A stretch of 64,000 bases of DNA from NCBI RefSeq assembly GCF_003285015.1, contig NZ_QMFB01000005.1, forward strand, positions 62,001 through 126,000, written 5' to 3'. Position numbers and translations under genes: made by a program. This document shows positions 8,496-16,783 of the stretch, piece by piece (the first letter of the stretch is position 1; every line of letters begins with the position of its first letter). This DNA is from Paenibacillus contaminans (lineage in GTDB: Bacteria > Bacillota > Bacilli > Paenibacillales > NBRC-103111). The notes below the pieces were generated by a model, which saw only the letters and a program-made list of their open reading frames with translations, did not search any database and was not told the DNA's origin.

Positions 8496-9074
8496 ATGGG
8501 ATTTTTGTCCGTATTAAGCTGTGCGCACAAGCTGGTCGAGGAACGGCTGCGAGCAGGGGATACCGCTGTCGACGCGACGGCCGGCAACGGTGTGGATACG
8601 CTTTTTCTGGCGAAGCTGGTTGGCGGATCGGGACGCGTTTACGGCTTCGATATACAAGAAACGGCGCTTGCCAGAACACGGGAAAGGCTGGACGATTCGG
8701 GGATTTCAGGAGCGGAGGCCGTTACGCTCGTATGCGATTCACATGAACGGATGCTTCAGCATATCGACGGCGCCTCGCACGGCAAAATCGGCGCCGTCAT
8801 GTTCAACCTCGGCTATTTGCCAGGAGGCGATCATGCAACGATTACAACGATCGGCACTACCCTGCCCGCCCTCGATGCCGCTTTATCCGCCCTGCGCAAA
8901 GGCGGAATCGTAACCGTCGTGCTTTATCCGGGCCACGATGGCGGCGCCGAGGAGGCGGAAGCGGTACAAGCTTGGGCCGAGCAGCTTCCGCAGCGCGACT
9001 TTCAGGCGTTATGCTACCGTTTTCTCAACCAGCAAAACAATCCTCCGTATGTCATTGCCATTGAGAAACGCTGA
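8496..9074 (+). CDS. ytqB: SAM-dependent methyltransferase YtqB (MnmM)
   Basis: 192 residues, class I methyltransferase. The SAM-binding motif is VDATAGNGVDTLFLA, followed by VYGFDIQETAL and later FNLGYLPGGDH, the conserved NLGYLPG motif of this family. Bacillus YtqB was shown to methylate 5-aminomethyl-2-thiouridine in tRNA. The gene starts 31 bases after ytqA with GGAGG seven bases before the ATG, so the two form an operon. Confidence 0.88.
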   Translation: MGFLSVLSCAHKLVEERLRAGDTAVDATAGNGVDTLFLAKLVGGSGRVYGFDIQETALARTRERLDDSGISGAEAVTLVCDSHERMLQHIDGASHGKIGAVMFNLGYLPGGDHATITTIGTTLPALDAALSALRKGGIVTVVLYPGHDGGAEEAEAVQAWAEQLPQRDFQALCYRFLNQQNNPPYVIAIEKR

Positions 9075-9142
9075 AACGGAAAACGCCGGCGATTGTTCAT
9101 TGCACAAAACTTCATCATACTCGCAGAAAGCAGGTACTAATA

Positions 9143-10111
9143 ATGAAATCTTATCCTTTGAAATTTCAACCGGAATTTAAAGAACGCGTCTGGGGTGGAA
9201 GAGCGCTCGAGCAGTTCGGCTTCGAGCTGCCGCCCGGCCGTCCGATCGGCGAAGGCTGGATGATCGGGGATCATCCGAACGGCACGACGAAGGTCGTGAA
9301 CGGCGAACTGGCCGGCCTCGGTCTTGACGAAGTCAGAGAACGGCATGGCAAGGCGTTTTTCGGGGCTAAGGGCTATTCCGAGAAAACGGGCAGGTTCCCG
9401 CTTTTATTGAAGCTTCTTGACTGCCAGGACGACTTGTCCGTTCAGGTTCATCCGAACGACTTATACGACCGCCTGCCCGAGGGCGAGCTCGGCAAAACGG
9501 AAATGTGGTACATTTTGGACGCCAAGCCCGGCGCAAAAATCATTTACGGCCTTCGCCCGGACATCACGCGCGAGACGCTGGCCGAAGCCATCCAAAATAA
9601 CCGGATCATGGATTGCATGCAGGAAGTGCCCGTGGCGGCCGGCGATTCCTTCTATATTCCGGCAGGAACGGTTCATGCTCTGTGTTCGGGCGTGCTCGTC
9701 GCCGAAATTCAGCAAAACTCCGATACGACTTATCGGCTGTACGATTACGACCGTCCGGGACTGGACGGCAAACCGCGCGATCTGCATATCGAGGATTCGC
9801 TGAACGTCATCGCATACGAAGGCTCGGGAGCCACGCGTATGACGACGGAGCTGGAGCGCTCGAACGAATGGCTTCAGCTCGCGGCATCCCCTTATTTCAT
9901 CGTGGAAAAGGGTCGCCTTGAAACCGAATGGAGCCTTGCCGCAAACAGCGAGAGCTTTACGCTGCTTGTCGTCTGCGACGGCACAGGAACGCTTCATTGG
10001 GGAGAGCATAAGCTAGCTCTGCGGACAGGCGACTGTTTCCTGCTGCCAGCGGGCTCCAGCGAATACCGGCTATCGGGAGAGGCAACACTATTGCGCAGCT
10101 ACATCCCGTAA
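9143..10111 (+). CDS. manA: Mannose-6-phosphate isomerase
   Basis: Interconverts mannose 6-phosphate and fructose 6-phosphate, feeding mannose into glycolysis or supplying GDP-mannose for surface glycans. 322 residues, the short class I form common in Bacillota. Zinc and active-site motifs are visible: LSVQVHPND, GKTEMWYIL, IPAGTVHALCSG and EIQQNSDTTYRLYDYDR. The C-terminal cupin half is also present. The ribosome binding site (AAAGCAGG) is moderate. It lies 69 bases after ytqB, without an obvious terminator between them. Confidence 0.93.
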   Translation: MKSYPLKFQPEFKERVWGGRALEQFGFELPPGRPIGEGWMIGDHPNGTTKVVNGELAGLGLDEVRERHGKAFFGAKGYSEKTGRFPLLLKLLDCQDDLSVQVHPNDLYDRLPEGELGKTEMWYILDAKPGAKIIYGLRPDITRETLAEAIQNNRIMDCMQEVPVAAGDSFYIPAGTVHALCSGVLVAEIQQNSDTTYRLYDYDRPGLDGKPRDLHIEDSLNVIAYEGSGATRMTTELERSNEWLQLAASPYFIVEKGRLETEWSLAANSESFTLLVVCDGTGTLHWGEHKLALRTGDCFLLPAGSSEYRLSGEATLLRSYIP

Positions 10112-10190
10112 GCAGCGAACGTTACTTTGGTGATGAGCCCTTTAACCGGGGCATCATACATAAATACCATTTTGGAAGGGAGATTGGGAT

Positions 10191-10694
10191 ATGTTCTTAA
10201 AGATCGGCGATTTTGTACAAAATTGGCATCACGAAGCAGGTTCCACACAAAAAATATTCGATGCGCTGACAGACGAATCGCTTGCGCAGGAAGTTTCTTC
10301 GGAGGACCGTACGCTCGGACGCATCGCATGGCACCTCGTGATTACGCTGCACGAAATGTTGTCCCGCACGGGACTCCGCTTCGAAGCGCCTGAGGACAAT
10401 GCACCCGTTCCCGCTTCCGCAAAAACAATTGCGGATACCTACAGGCAAACAAGCGCGGCCATGATCGCCGCCATCGAAAGCCAATGGACGGACGCTTCCC
10501 TTCTTAAGGAGAGCGACATGTACGGCGACTCTTGGCTGAATGGCTTGACGCTGTCTATTCTGATCAGCCATCAAACGCATCACCGCGGACAAATGACCGT
10601 ACTGATGCGCCAAGCCGGATTGAAGGTACCGGGCGTTTACGGACCCTCCCGCGACGAATGGTCATTGATGGGCGCGGAGCCTCCGGCGCTGTAA
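10191..10694 (+). CDS. DinB-family protein
   Basis: 167 residues, the four-helix DinB/YfiT-like fold. The three metal-binding histidines appear to be His in RIAWHLVITLHE and the pair in SHQTHHRGQM. Related proteins are thiol-dependent S-transferases or stress-linked proteins, but the substrate here is unknown. A good ribosome binding site (GGAAGGGAG) precedes the ATG. It follows manA by 79 bases. Confidence 0.83.
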   Translation: MFLKIGDFVQNWHHEAGSTQKIFDALTDESLAQEVSSEDRTLGRIAWHLVITLHEMLSRTGLRFEAPEDNAPVPASAKTIADTYRQTSAAMIAAIESQWTDASLLKESDMYGDSWLNGLTLSILISHQTHHRGQMTVLMRQAGLKVPGVYGPSRDEWSLMGAEPPAL

Positions 10695-10739
10695 AGCATA
10701 TTTTCTATGCTCATGGCCGGTTAAAACTTTCCAATAACA

Positions 10740-10790
10740 TCAAGGATAAACGGTTACGCCGTCCTTTAAGGACTGCGCGTTTACCGGGTT
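10740..10790. repeat. Dispersed palindromic element, copy 2
   Basis: The most compact copy: AAGGATAAACGGTTACGCCG, a short centre GTCCTTTAAGGAC, then TGCGCGTTTACCGG. The centre is itself a perfect inverted repeat. See copies at 5233 and 21619. Confidence 0.65.
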
Positions 10791-10830
10791 TTAGAGCCAC
10801 TCCTACGCTTTACTTTCCGATAAAAGCACG

Positions 10831-10873
10831 AAAAAAGCCGCCGGACAAGGATATCCTCGTTCGGCGGCTTTTG
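10831..10873. terminator. Bidirectional terminator
   Basis: Hairpin with AAAAGCCGCCG arms, A-rich on the left and T-rich on the right. It lies between the convergent DinB and SIS genes and can serve both. Confidence 0.85.
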
Positions 10874-10895
10874 ACGTTGGTACGCATGTTTCTCG

Positions 10896-11633
10896 TTACA
10901 TATAATGAATCCGGTCTTTATACTGCTCCAGCATTTGCCGGTTTTTCTCGTCAGCGCCGTCTAAATTCGCGGACAGGAACACCGGCGGCTCGAATCCCTG
11001 TTCCAGCAGCAGCTGGATCGTCTCGGAGATAACGGCATGCAGCATGGTCACTCCGATCACCGTAGACGTAGGAGCCGTTCGGACAGGCAGCCCCGGAATG
11101 TCCAGAGCGGCGTCGCCGGGCGGGGACATGACGTCAAGCACGCAGTCTGCAAGCTCCATCAGCCGCTGTCCGCTCTTGTGACGGCTTTGCACGCTTTGCG
11201 AATAAACGACCGAGGTAAGCGCAACAACCTTTACGCCGTGCTCGCGCGCCCATAGCGCTATTTCCACCGGAACGTCGTTCCTCCCCGATACCGAAGCGAT
11301 GACGATCGTGTCGCCCTGCTTGACCGGAGTTTCGGACATAATGATTTCGGCATAGCCCGGAAGCCGCTCAAGCTTCGTCGTTCGCGTCACCGGAGGCGTT
11401 TCGAGCGTCATCCCCGGCAAGAAAATCGGATTCATAAGCATAAATCCGCCGGCGCGGTAGAACACCTCCTGGGCAAAAATACTGGAGTGGCTGCAGCCGG
11501 TAATATAAATCGTGCTGCCGGAAGCGACCGTATCCGCGAACAAGCGAGCCGCTTGCACCATCGATTCCTTGCCGTTTCGCAGCGCCTCGTTCAGCGTTTC
11601 TTGTACGATCGAGAAGTAACGGTCAATTTGCAT
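10896..11633 (-). CDS. SIS-domain protein (UPF0309-like), paralogue 1
   Basis: 245 residues with a single sugar isomerase (SIS) fold, which binds phosphosugars. The typical ITGCSHSS loop and IASVSGRNDVPVEIA motif are visible. AGGAGGAA stands before the ATG at 11633; a longer frame reaches 11726 but lies in the tandem repeat and is not needed. It is a paralogue of the next gene (11932-12672) and shares the motif order, including the late DxPG region. MurQ-type etherases are longer and have other motifs, so a regulatory or isomerase role on an amino-sugar phosphate is more likely. Substrate unknown. Confidence 0.8.
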   Translation of the reverse strand: MQIDRYFSIVQETLNEALRNGKESMVQAARLFADTVASGSTIYITGCSHSSIFAQEVFYRAGGFMLMNPIFLPGMTLETPPVTRTTKLERLPGYAEIIMSETPVKQGDTIVIASVSGRNDVPVEIALWAREHGVKVVALTSVVYSQSVQSRHKSGQRLMELADCVLDVMSPPGDAALDIPGLPVRTAPTSTVIGVTMLHAVISETIQLLLEQGFEPPVFLSANLDGADEKNRQMLEQYKDRIHYM

Positions 11634-11681
11634 GGACGTTCCTCCTTTCACCTGAATTGCTTCGCTCGCGAACCGAGCGCC

Positions 11682-11935
11682 GTCATGCACCGTGACGCCC
11701 GGTTCATGAGCATGGAGCAAACCCACGTTGCTGCCGGCCGATGCGGCTCATTCGCTACCGGACGTTGTCATGCAGCGTGACGCTCGGTTCATGAGCATGG
11801 AGCAAAGCCACAATGCTCATGGCCGAGCGGCTCGTCCGCAACCGGACGTTGTCATGCAGCGTGACGCCCGGTTCATGAGCATGGAGCTAAGCCACGTTGC
11901 TGCCGGCCGAGCGGCTCGTCTGCGACCGAGATCAG
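11682..11935. repeat. Three tandem repeats of 84-85 bp
   Basis: Units start at 11682, 11767 and 11851, each with GTCATGCA, CGTGACGC, GGTTCATGAGCATGGAGC and a GGCCGAxGCGGCTC palindrome-like part. The array fills the space between the two SIS genes and ends at the stop codon of the upstream one. The third unit breaks off after about 80 bases. Units 2 and 3 encode a 28-residue repeat on the plus strand, but no ribosome binding site supports translation. Confidence 0.85.
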
Positions 11936-12672
11936 CAGCCCGTCTCTTCGTATCTGCGGTATACCTCTTCATTGAAGACGTCGCTGCCCGGATTATTGAT
12001 CGATTTCAGAATCGAAGGCTTCTTGTTTTTCTCCAGCAGAAGCTCTACGACCTGCGCCTTGACCGCCCACATGATCGTCGCCGCCGAAATTCCGGAGGCC
12101 GGACAAATTGCAATATCCTGCCCAGGCACTTCGACCATCGCATCAAGCGGAGGCGCGCAGTTGTCCAGCACAAGATCCGCCGCCTCGAACAGCCTCTTGC
12201 CGGTCGGATGCTCGCTTTTCAGCTGGGAGGAATATTCGACGCTCGTCATGGCGATTACATAGGCGCCGAATTCCTTCGCTGCAATAGCAAGATCGACCGG
12301 TGAAACCGATTTGCCGGAAACGCTGCCGATAACCAGCACATCGCCTGGATGAACGTTGCTTTGTTTCAGCGCAAAATGCATCAGCCCCGCCATGCTGCGA
12401 TCCACGCCTGGATCCCGCGGACGTTTGCGGACGTTATCGTCCACATGCAGACTAATATTCAGCGCTCTAAAAGCGGTAAGCCCTCCTGCGCGATTAAGCA
12501 GCTCGCTGTTGAGCATGTGGCCGGTGTCGTAAATATGTACGCACTTCCCGTCGGCCATCGCATCCGCAATGACTTGTGCGGCTTTCGTGATTCCATCGTT
12601 TTGTTTCTCTTCGATCGTAGCAATCAGCTGCTTCAGGCTTTCAAAAAACTTTTCTTTAAGCAAGAAAAACAC
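11932..12672 (-). CDS. SIS-domain protein (UPF0309-like), paralogue 2
   Basis: 246 residues with one SIS domain: YDTGHMLNSELLNRAGG corresponds to the phosphosugar loop, then VIGSVSGKSVSPVDLAI. It begins at GTG 12672 with GAAGGG three bases away; TTG at 12663 is an alternative start. Divergent from the DeoR regulator, with GAAAGTT boxes between, so the pair is probably under its control. Together with the downstream kinase the locus looks like catabolism or sensing of an amino sugar. Confidence 0.8.
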   Translation of the reverse strand: MFFLLKEKFFESLKQLIATIEEKQNDGITKAAQVIADAMADGKCVHIYDTGHMLNSELLNRAGGLTAFRALNISLHVDDNVRKRPRDPGVDRSMAGLMHFALKQSNVHPGDVLVIGSVSGKSVSPVDLAIAAKEFGAYVIAMTSVEYSSQLKSEHPTGKRLFEAADLVLDNCAPPLDAMVEVPGQDIAICPASGISAATIMWAVKAQVVELLLEKNKKPSILKSINNPGSDVFNEEVYRRYEETGC

Positions 12673-12675
12673 CAG

Positions 12676-12840
12676 CCCTTCGAAAGTAATCGAAAATTAT
12701 AACTTTCTTATATTTTCGTATTGATTATATTTTCAAGTTAACTCAGCTGTCAACACAAAAATTCGAAAGTTCGTTTACGATAAAAAGGTTGTAAAGCAAA
12801 AGACGAATCGTTTATATTAGTGGAAGATAGAAAGTTCAAT
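12676..12840. promoter_or_regulatory. Divergent regulatory region with repeated GAAAGTT boxes
   Basis: Four copies of GAAAGT or GAAAGTT (either strand) occur: near 12681, 12701-12707 (minus strand), 12768 and 12830. Several sit inside longer matches such as TTCGAAAGT. TATATT near 12815 could be the -10 box of the DeoR gene. DeoR-family repressors often bind repeated sites in their own divergent promoter, so these are operator candidates. Confidence 0.45.
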
Positions 12841-12859
12841 CCGGAGGTTGCTCGAATAC

Positions 12860-13636
12860 ATGCTAGCTAAACAACGTCACGCGGAAATAACGAAGTTGGT
12901 TGAAGAGAAAGGGTTTGTACAGGTAGCCGAATTGAGCCGGCTGTTTAACGTTTCGGAGGTTACGATTCGCACAGACTTGCGGACCTTGGAGCAGGCCGGT
13001 AAAATCGAACGGAATTTTGGCGGCGCCGCTTCGAAAGAAATCGAAAGCAGCCCTTTTCAATCGTTGACCCTCATGCTTAGCGAAAACAAAACGGCGATCG
13101 CCAAAAAAGCCGTCTCGCTTATCAAAGAAGGCGAAAGCATTTTCGTGGACGCGAGCTCGACCGCATGGCACTTGGCTCTGCAAATCAAGGAAAGCTTGCG
13201 CAATGTAACGGTTATCAGCAACTCGATTCCCGTTTTCGAATTGTTCAAAGCTTACGAGGAAGGCACATTGATCGGCATTCCCGGCACCTTGAATCCGTTG
13301 TCTCAATCGTTCGTCGGCCCCTTCGCCGAAGAAATCGTCGGCCGGCTGCGGGCGACCAAAGCATTCATAACGCCGAAGGCGATCCATCCGGAAGGGCTGC
13401 GCGACGATCATATGATGAATGCGGCCATACGCAAAAAAATGATGGAAGCCTCCACGGAATCGATCATCCTTGCGGATCACAGCAAATTTTCGAATAGCCG
13501 CTGCCTTTTTGAAATTATCGGATTTGCCTCGATTAGCACGGTCATTACGGACCGGCTGCCCGATCCCGAATTTCTAGAAATATTCGATCAGAAGGGAATC
13601 CGTCTTTATATCGCAGATGAGACCGAACAAGCCTAG
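12860..13636 (+). CDS. DeoR-family transcriptional regulator
   Basis: 258 residues. The N-terminal winged helix shows the DeoR signature VAELSRLFNVSEVTIRTDL with NFGGA just after it. The C-terminal DeoRC sensor domain shows IFVDASSTAWHLA, VISNS and ILADHSKF, the phosphosugar-binding fold. ATG at 12860 follows GGAGG by 12 bases; TTG at 12848 touches the ribosome binding site and is unlikely. It is followed 42 bases later by the kinase gene. A phosphorylated sugar made by that kinase is a plausible inducer. Confidence 0.88.
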   Translation: MLAKQRHAEITKLVEEKGFVQVAELSRLFNVSEVTIRTDLRTLEQAGKIERNFGGAASKEIESSPFQSLTLMLSENKTAIAKKAVSLIKEGESIFVDASSTAWHLALQIKESLRNVTVISNSIPVFELFKAYEEGTLIGIPGTLNPLSQSFVGPFAEEIVGRLRATKAFITPKAIHPEGLRDDHMMNAAIRKKMMEASTESIILADHSKFSNSRCLFEIIGFASISTVITDRLPDPEFLEIFDQKGIRLYIADETEQA

Positions 13637-13678
13637 CAGCATGACGATAGTCGGATATCCCGCTTCCGGGAGGAACTC

Positions 13679-14656
13679 ATGCGTAAGATTATGTCGATTG
13701 ACGGCGGGGGGACCAAGGTGCTGTGCCTGATCGCCGATGAAGAAGGCAACTTGCTTGGGACGGGAACGGGCGGCTCCGCCAACGGCTCGTTTAATACCCC
13801 CGAGGAAGTGAACGAATCCGTTTCCGCAGCCATCGTCGAAGCCTTGGAAAGCTCGAAAGGCTCCGCCGATGCATCCGACATCGGCACCGTATATTGCGCG
13901 ATGCCGGCGAACCCGCGTCCGGCCGTTCATGACAAGCTGGGCGGGCAGGTCGACCTGAGGGAGGTCGGCGAATTCACTTTATCTTTGTACGCCGCCATCC
14001 AGGAGGAATACGGAGCTTTGGCGCTTGCCGGCACCGGCTCGTTCGTGCACCTCAAGACCGAGACGGTTTCGAAGCGGGCCGGCGGACATGGCTCCCTGTT
14101 CGGAGACGAAGGCTCCGGCTACGATATCGGACGTCAAGCGTTAATCGCTTACACCCGCGTTTTGGACGGCACCGAGCCCTCCACCCCACTCTTCGAGAGC
14201 ATCAATGAACGGTTGGGAGAATGGAAGCTTTCGCACATCTATGAAATCATCTCGCTGCCCCGCGGCAGGCAAAGATCCTTCATCTCCTCGCTATGCCGGA
14301 GTGTCGGCCATTGCGCGGCGGGCGGCGATCCGGTCGCGGCCGAAATTTTGCGGAAAGCCGGCGAAAGCCTCGCTTATCAAATGAACGGCCTGTTGAGCAA
14401 GCTCGGCGATGAGCTTCCGAACCCATTTAAAGCGAGCATTGCAGGCGGCGTATGGAAAGCGCATCCAATCGTATTCAGCACCTTCGCCGAGTGTGTCGAG
14501 AGGGCGCATCCTTCGGTGGATGTCGTCGCTCCTCTGTTTGAGCCGGTGGCCGGCGGCATCCTGCTGGGCTTGATGCACCGCGGCTTCCCCGTTAAGGAAA
14601 ACATCGACCTGCTCAAGGAAAGGCTGTCGCCGTTTCTTTATCGTTTGCCTCAGTAG
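13679..14656 (+). CDS. BadF/BadG-type sugar kinase, N-acetylglucosamine kinase-like
   Basis: 325 residues of the ASKHA fold. The N-terminal phosphate loop is SIDGGGTKVLCLIADE, the second phosphate site LAGTGSF, followed by GDEGSGYDIG and the adenosine region SIAGGVW. This matches bacterial homologues of human N-acetylglucosamine kinase, which act on GlcNAc, glucosamine or muramic derivatives. GGGAGGAA precedes the ATG. With the DeoR regulator and the two SIS proteins it forms an amino-sugar locus; MurNAc recycling is one possibility. Confidence 0.85.
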   Translation: MRKIMSIDGGGTKVLCLIADEEGNLLGTGTGGSANGSFNTPEEVNESVSAAIVEALESSKGSADASDIGTVYCAMPANPRPAVHDKLGGQVDLREVGEFTLSLYAAIQEEYGALALAGTGSFVHLKTETVSKRAGGHGSLFGDEGSGYDIGRQALIAYTRVLDGTEPSTPLFESINERLGEWKLSHIYEIISLPRGRQRSFISSLCRSVGHCAAGGDPVAAEILRKAGESLAYQMNGLLSKLGDELPNPFKASIAGGVWKAHPIVFSTFAECVERAHPSVDVVAPLFEPVAGGILLGLMHRGFPVKENIDLLKERLSPFLYRLPQ

Positions 14657-15688
14657 TCTGTTTGGGCGGCAACGTGCGAACGGCTCCGCCGCTCAAAAAA
14701 ACACATGAGAAGACATGCTTGGGTGGAACGGACAACCGTTCTCCCGAGCATCTCGGCGAAACCGTCAGGTCCCTAGGGTTAGCGGCTCCGTTTTCGAAGG
14801 AAGGCTGGGCTTTATTTACACGGGCTTCAAGGCATACTTAGGCGAGTATCTTGCCGGCAATTTTGATAACCCCAGCTTCTCTATTAGTTGCCTTCTCCTC
14901 ATTATTTCCCATACATGCCGTCAACCGGCGAGTTTCAGTAACCTCCGCCTTACTTTAGTAACCCCTCTCGTCATAAACCGGCTATTTAAGAAACGCCTGA
15001 TCTCCTTGCACTTACCTCGCCCCTCCTCACTGACTTCCTTGCCCTCAACTATCAACGGGATACAGAAACGCTGTCTCATTAGCCCCATTCACAAACCCTG
15101 TCGCATAACGCCGTCTAGGCGATTATAAATATGAAGAAGATGAAGCTTTGACGATAGCTTGTCCATACGGCCTATAAAAGAAGTGCACCCTTTACAGCCA
15201 AAGTTGTAAAGTTAAGCGCCTGCAGTCCCCTCCGTTTATCCGACAATATAGCGGCGTGCTCATAAACGCCTACCAATAGACAGTGGGAGCTGTTGGAGTC
15301 CGATTTAACCCACTTAGAGACTAGGAGAAAGCGCGGCGTTACGCTGGAGTCCGATTTCGCCCAATTGGCGTAAGGGTTTTCTTAGGTAGCTCGTAAAAAC
15401 CGTACTGTAAGCGGGTTTTATCGGACTGGAGAGGCAGATAAGGGGGATATCCCTGCTCCAATTCGGCAAAATCACATTGCGAGAGCGGGATCTTACGGAG
15501 GCGGGAGAAGAAAGGTTGTGCCGGGGCATCATGGAGGTACAGGAGTAACCAGGGAGAACGTAGCGGAGGAAGGCAATGTGCCGTGGCATCCCTCCTACTG
15601 CCCCTCCCCATGCATAATTTTGGGAATCCGGGTAACCCTACTACTCAATTAATCGTTTTGGACATGCCAAGATGAGAATGAGGATGCT
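14657..15688. repeat. 1-kb gene-free region with degenerate repeats
   Basis: No gene is supported; the frames at 14715-15128 and 15314-15589 look like translations of repeats. At 15296-15320 and 15347-15370 stand two AGTCCGATTT units followed by CCCA-TT, with an inverted TCGGACT at about 15421, the same family as at 660-790. A second pair, GTGCCGGGGCATC (about 15519) and GTGCCGTGGCATCC (about 15579), lies 60 bases apart. The region looks like decayed intergenic repeat material. Confidence 0.55.
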
Positions 15689-16783
15689 ATGAACAATTCA
15701 ACCGGTCAAGTCAGCTTCCTGCAAGTATTTATGATCATCATGCTGTTCAACGGGCTGTTAAGCCACGTCATCGTAAATCCGATGCTGCTCGACGCTTCCG
15801 GAAGAGACGCTTGGATATCCGTTTTGCTTACCGCGGTGCCGTACGTCCCTTGGTGCGTCCTGCTTGTCTATATTATGAATAAATCCGGCAGGCAAAAGCT
15901 GCAGCCGTGGCTTGCCGAACGAACCTCCCCCCTGCTCTCGTGGCTGATGCTTGCGCCGGTGATCTTGCAATTGTATATGATCGGCGGCATGACGATCATC
16001 CAGACGTCGCTATGGACCGTATCCAATTATTTACCCGCCACGCCCCAATTTGTTCTGGTCATCATTCTGGTTATCGTCTGCCATTTTTCGGCCAAATACG
16101 GTATTAACACCATTGCGATAGGGGCCGGTATTTTGCTACCCGCGGTCGTCTGCCTGGGTTATTTCGTGTCGATAGCCAATACGTCTGAAAAAAATTGGCT
16201 GCTGCTAAAGCCATTTCTGGAGCATGGCTGGGAGCCGGCTTTCAAAGGCATGCTTTATTCAGGCGGCGCTTTCGTCGAATTATCGCTTTTATTACTGCTT
16301 CAGCATCAGTTGAAAAAGAAGGTACGACCCTGGCAGGTTATCCTTCTCGGGCTCGTGCTCGTTTATATTACGCTAGGCCCGATTGTCGGAGCGATTACGG
16401 AATTCGGTCCGCTCGAGTCTGCCAAGCAGATGGTATCGCCGTATGAGCAATGGCGTCTTGTGACGATAGGAAACTATATGGAGCACGTCGATTTTTTGTC
16501 GGTTTTCCAATGGCTTGCCGGAGCGACCGTGCGAATCAGCCTTGCTCAATTTCTGCTGACCGATTTGATACCGTTCCGAAAATCCGAATCGCGCAGCCGG
16601 TTTCTTTTGGCGATCACGATAAGCTATCTCGCTTTGGCTGCAGCAATAAGCCGTTACAATACGTTTTACCTGAATATGTTCGAAAGATATCTTGAGGTTT
16701 CCTTGTTCGTCACCCTGTTTCTGACCGTTACGTGGGCCGTAATCGCTTGGATAGCCAAGCCTGCCAAGGAGGGACTGACATGA
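15689..16783 (+). CDS. Spore germination protein, GerAB/GerB permease family
   Basis: 364 residues with about ten membrane helices, of the amino-acid/polyamine/organocation transporter fold used by the B subunit of germinant receptors in the spore inner membrane. It starts MNNSTGQVSFLQVFMII with a weak GAGGATG site. It is the first gene of a B-A-C operon; the stop overlaps the A-subunit start by four bases. The B subunit is thought to bind the germinant, but which one cannot be read from the sequence. Expression is expected in the forespore. Confidence 0.9.
   Translation: MNNSTGQVSFLQVFMIIMLFNGLLSHVIVNPMLLDASGRDAWISVLLTAVPYVPWCVLLVYIMNKSGRQKLQPWLAERTSPLLSWLMLAPVILQLYMIGGMTIIQTSLWTVSNYLPATPQFVLVIILVIVCHFSAKYGINTIAIGAGILLPAVVCLGYFVSIANTSEKNWLLLKPFLEHGWEPAFKGMLYSGGAFVELSLLLLLQHQLKKKVRPWQVILLGLVLVYITLGPIVGAITEFGPLESAKQMVSPYEQWRLVTIGNYMEHVDFLSVFQWLAGATVRISLAQFLLTDLIPFRKSESRSRFLLAITISYLALAAAISRYNTFYLNMFERYLEVSLFVTLFLTVTWAVIAWIAKPAKEGLT

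Noticed and set aside
11728..12303. A plus-strand frame with a repeated 28-residue peptide
   Set aside because: The repeats come from the tandem DNA array and the rest is antisense to the second SIS gene; no start signal.
10896..12672. MurQ-type MurNAc-6-phosphate etherases
   Set aside because: Both proteins are about 245 residues with a single SIS domain and lack the MurQ signature; UPF0309-like fits better.
14660..14701. Hairpin after the sugar kinase gene as its terminator
   Set aside because: The stem is fair (GGGCGGC/GCCGCTC) but the tail on the plus strand is A-rich, so it would not act as an intrinsic terminator in the gene's direction.
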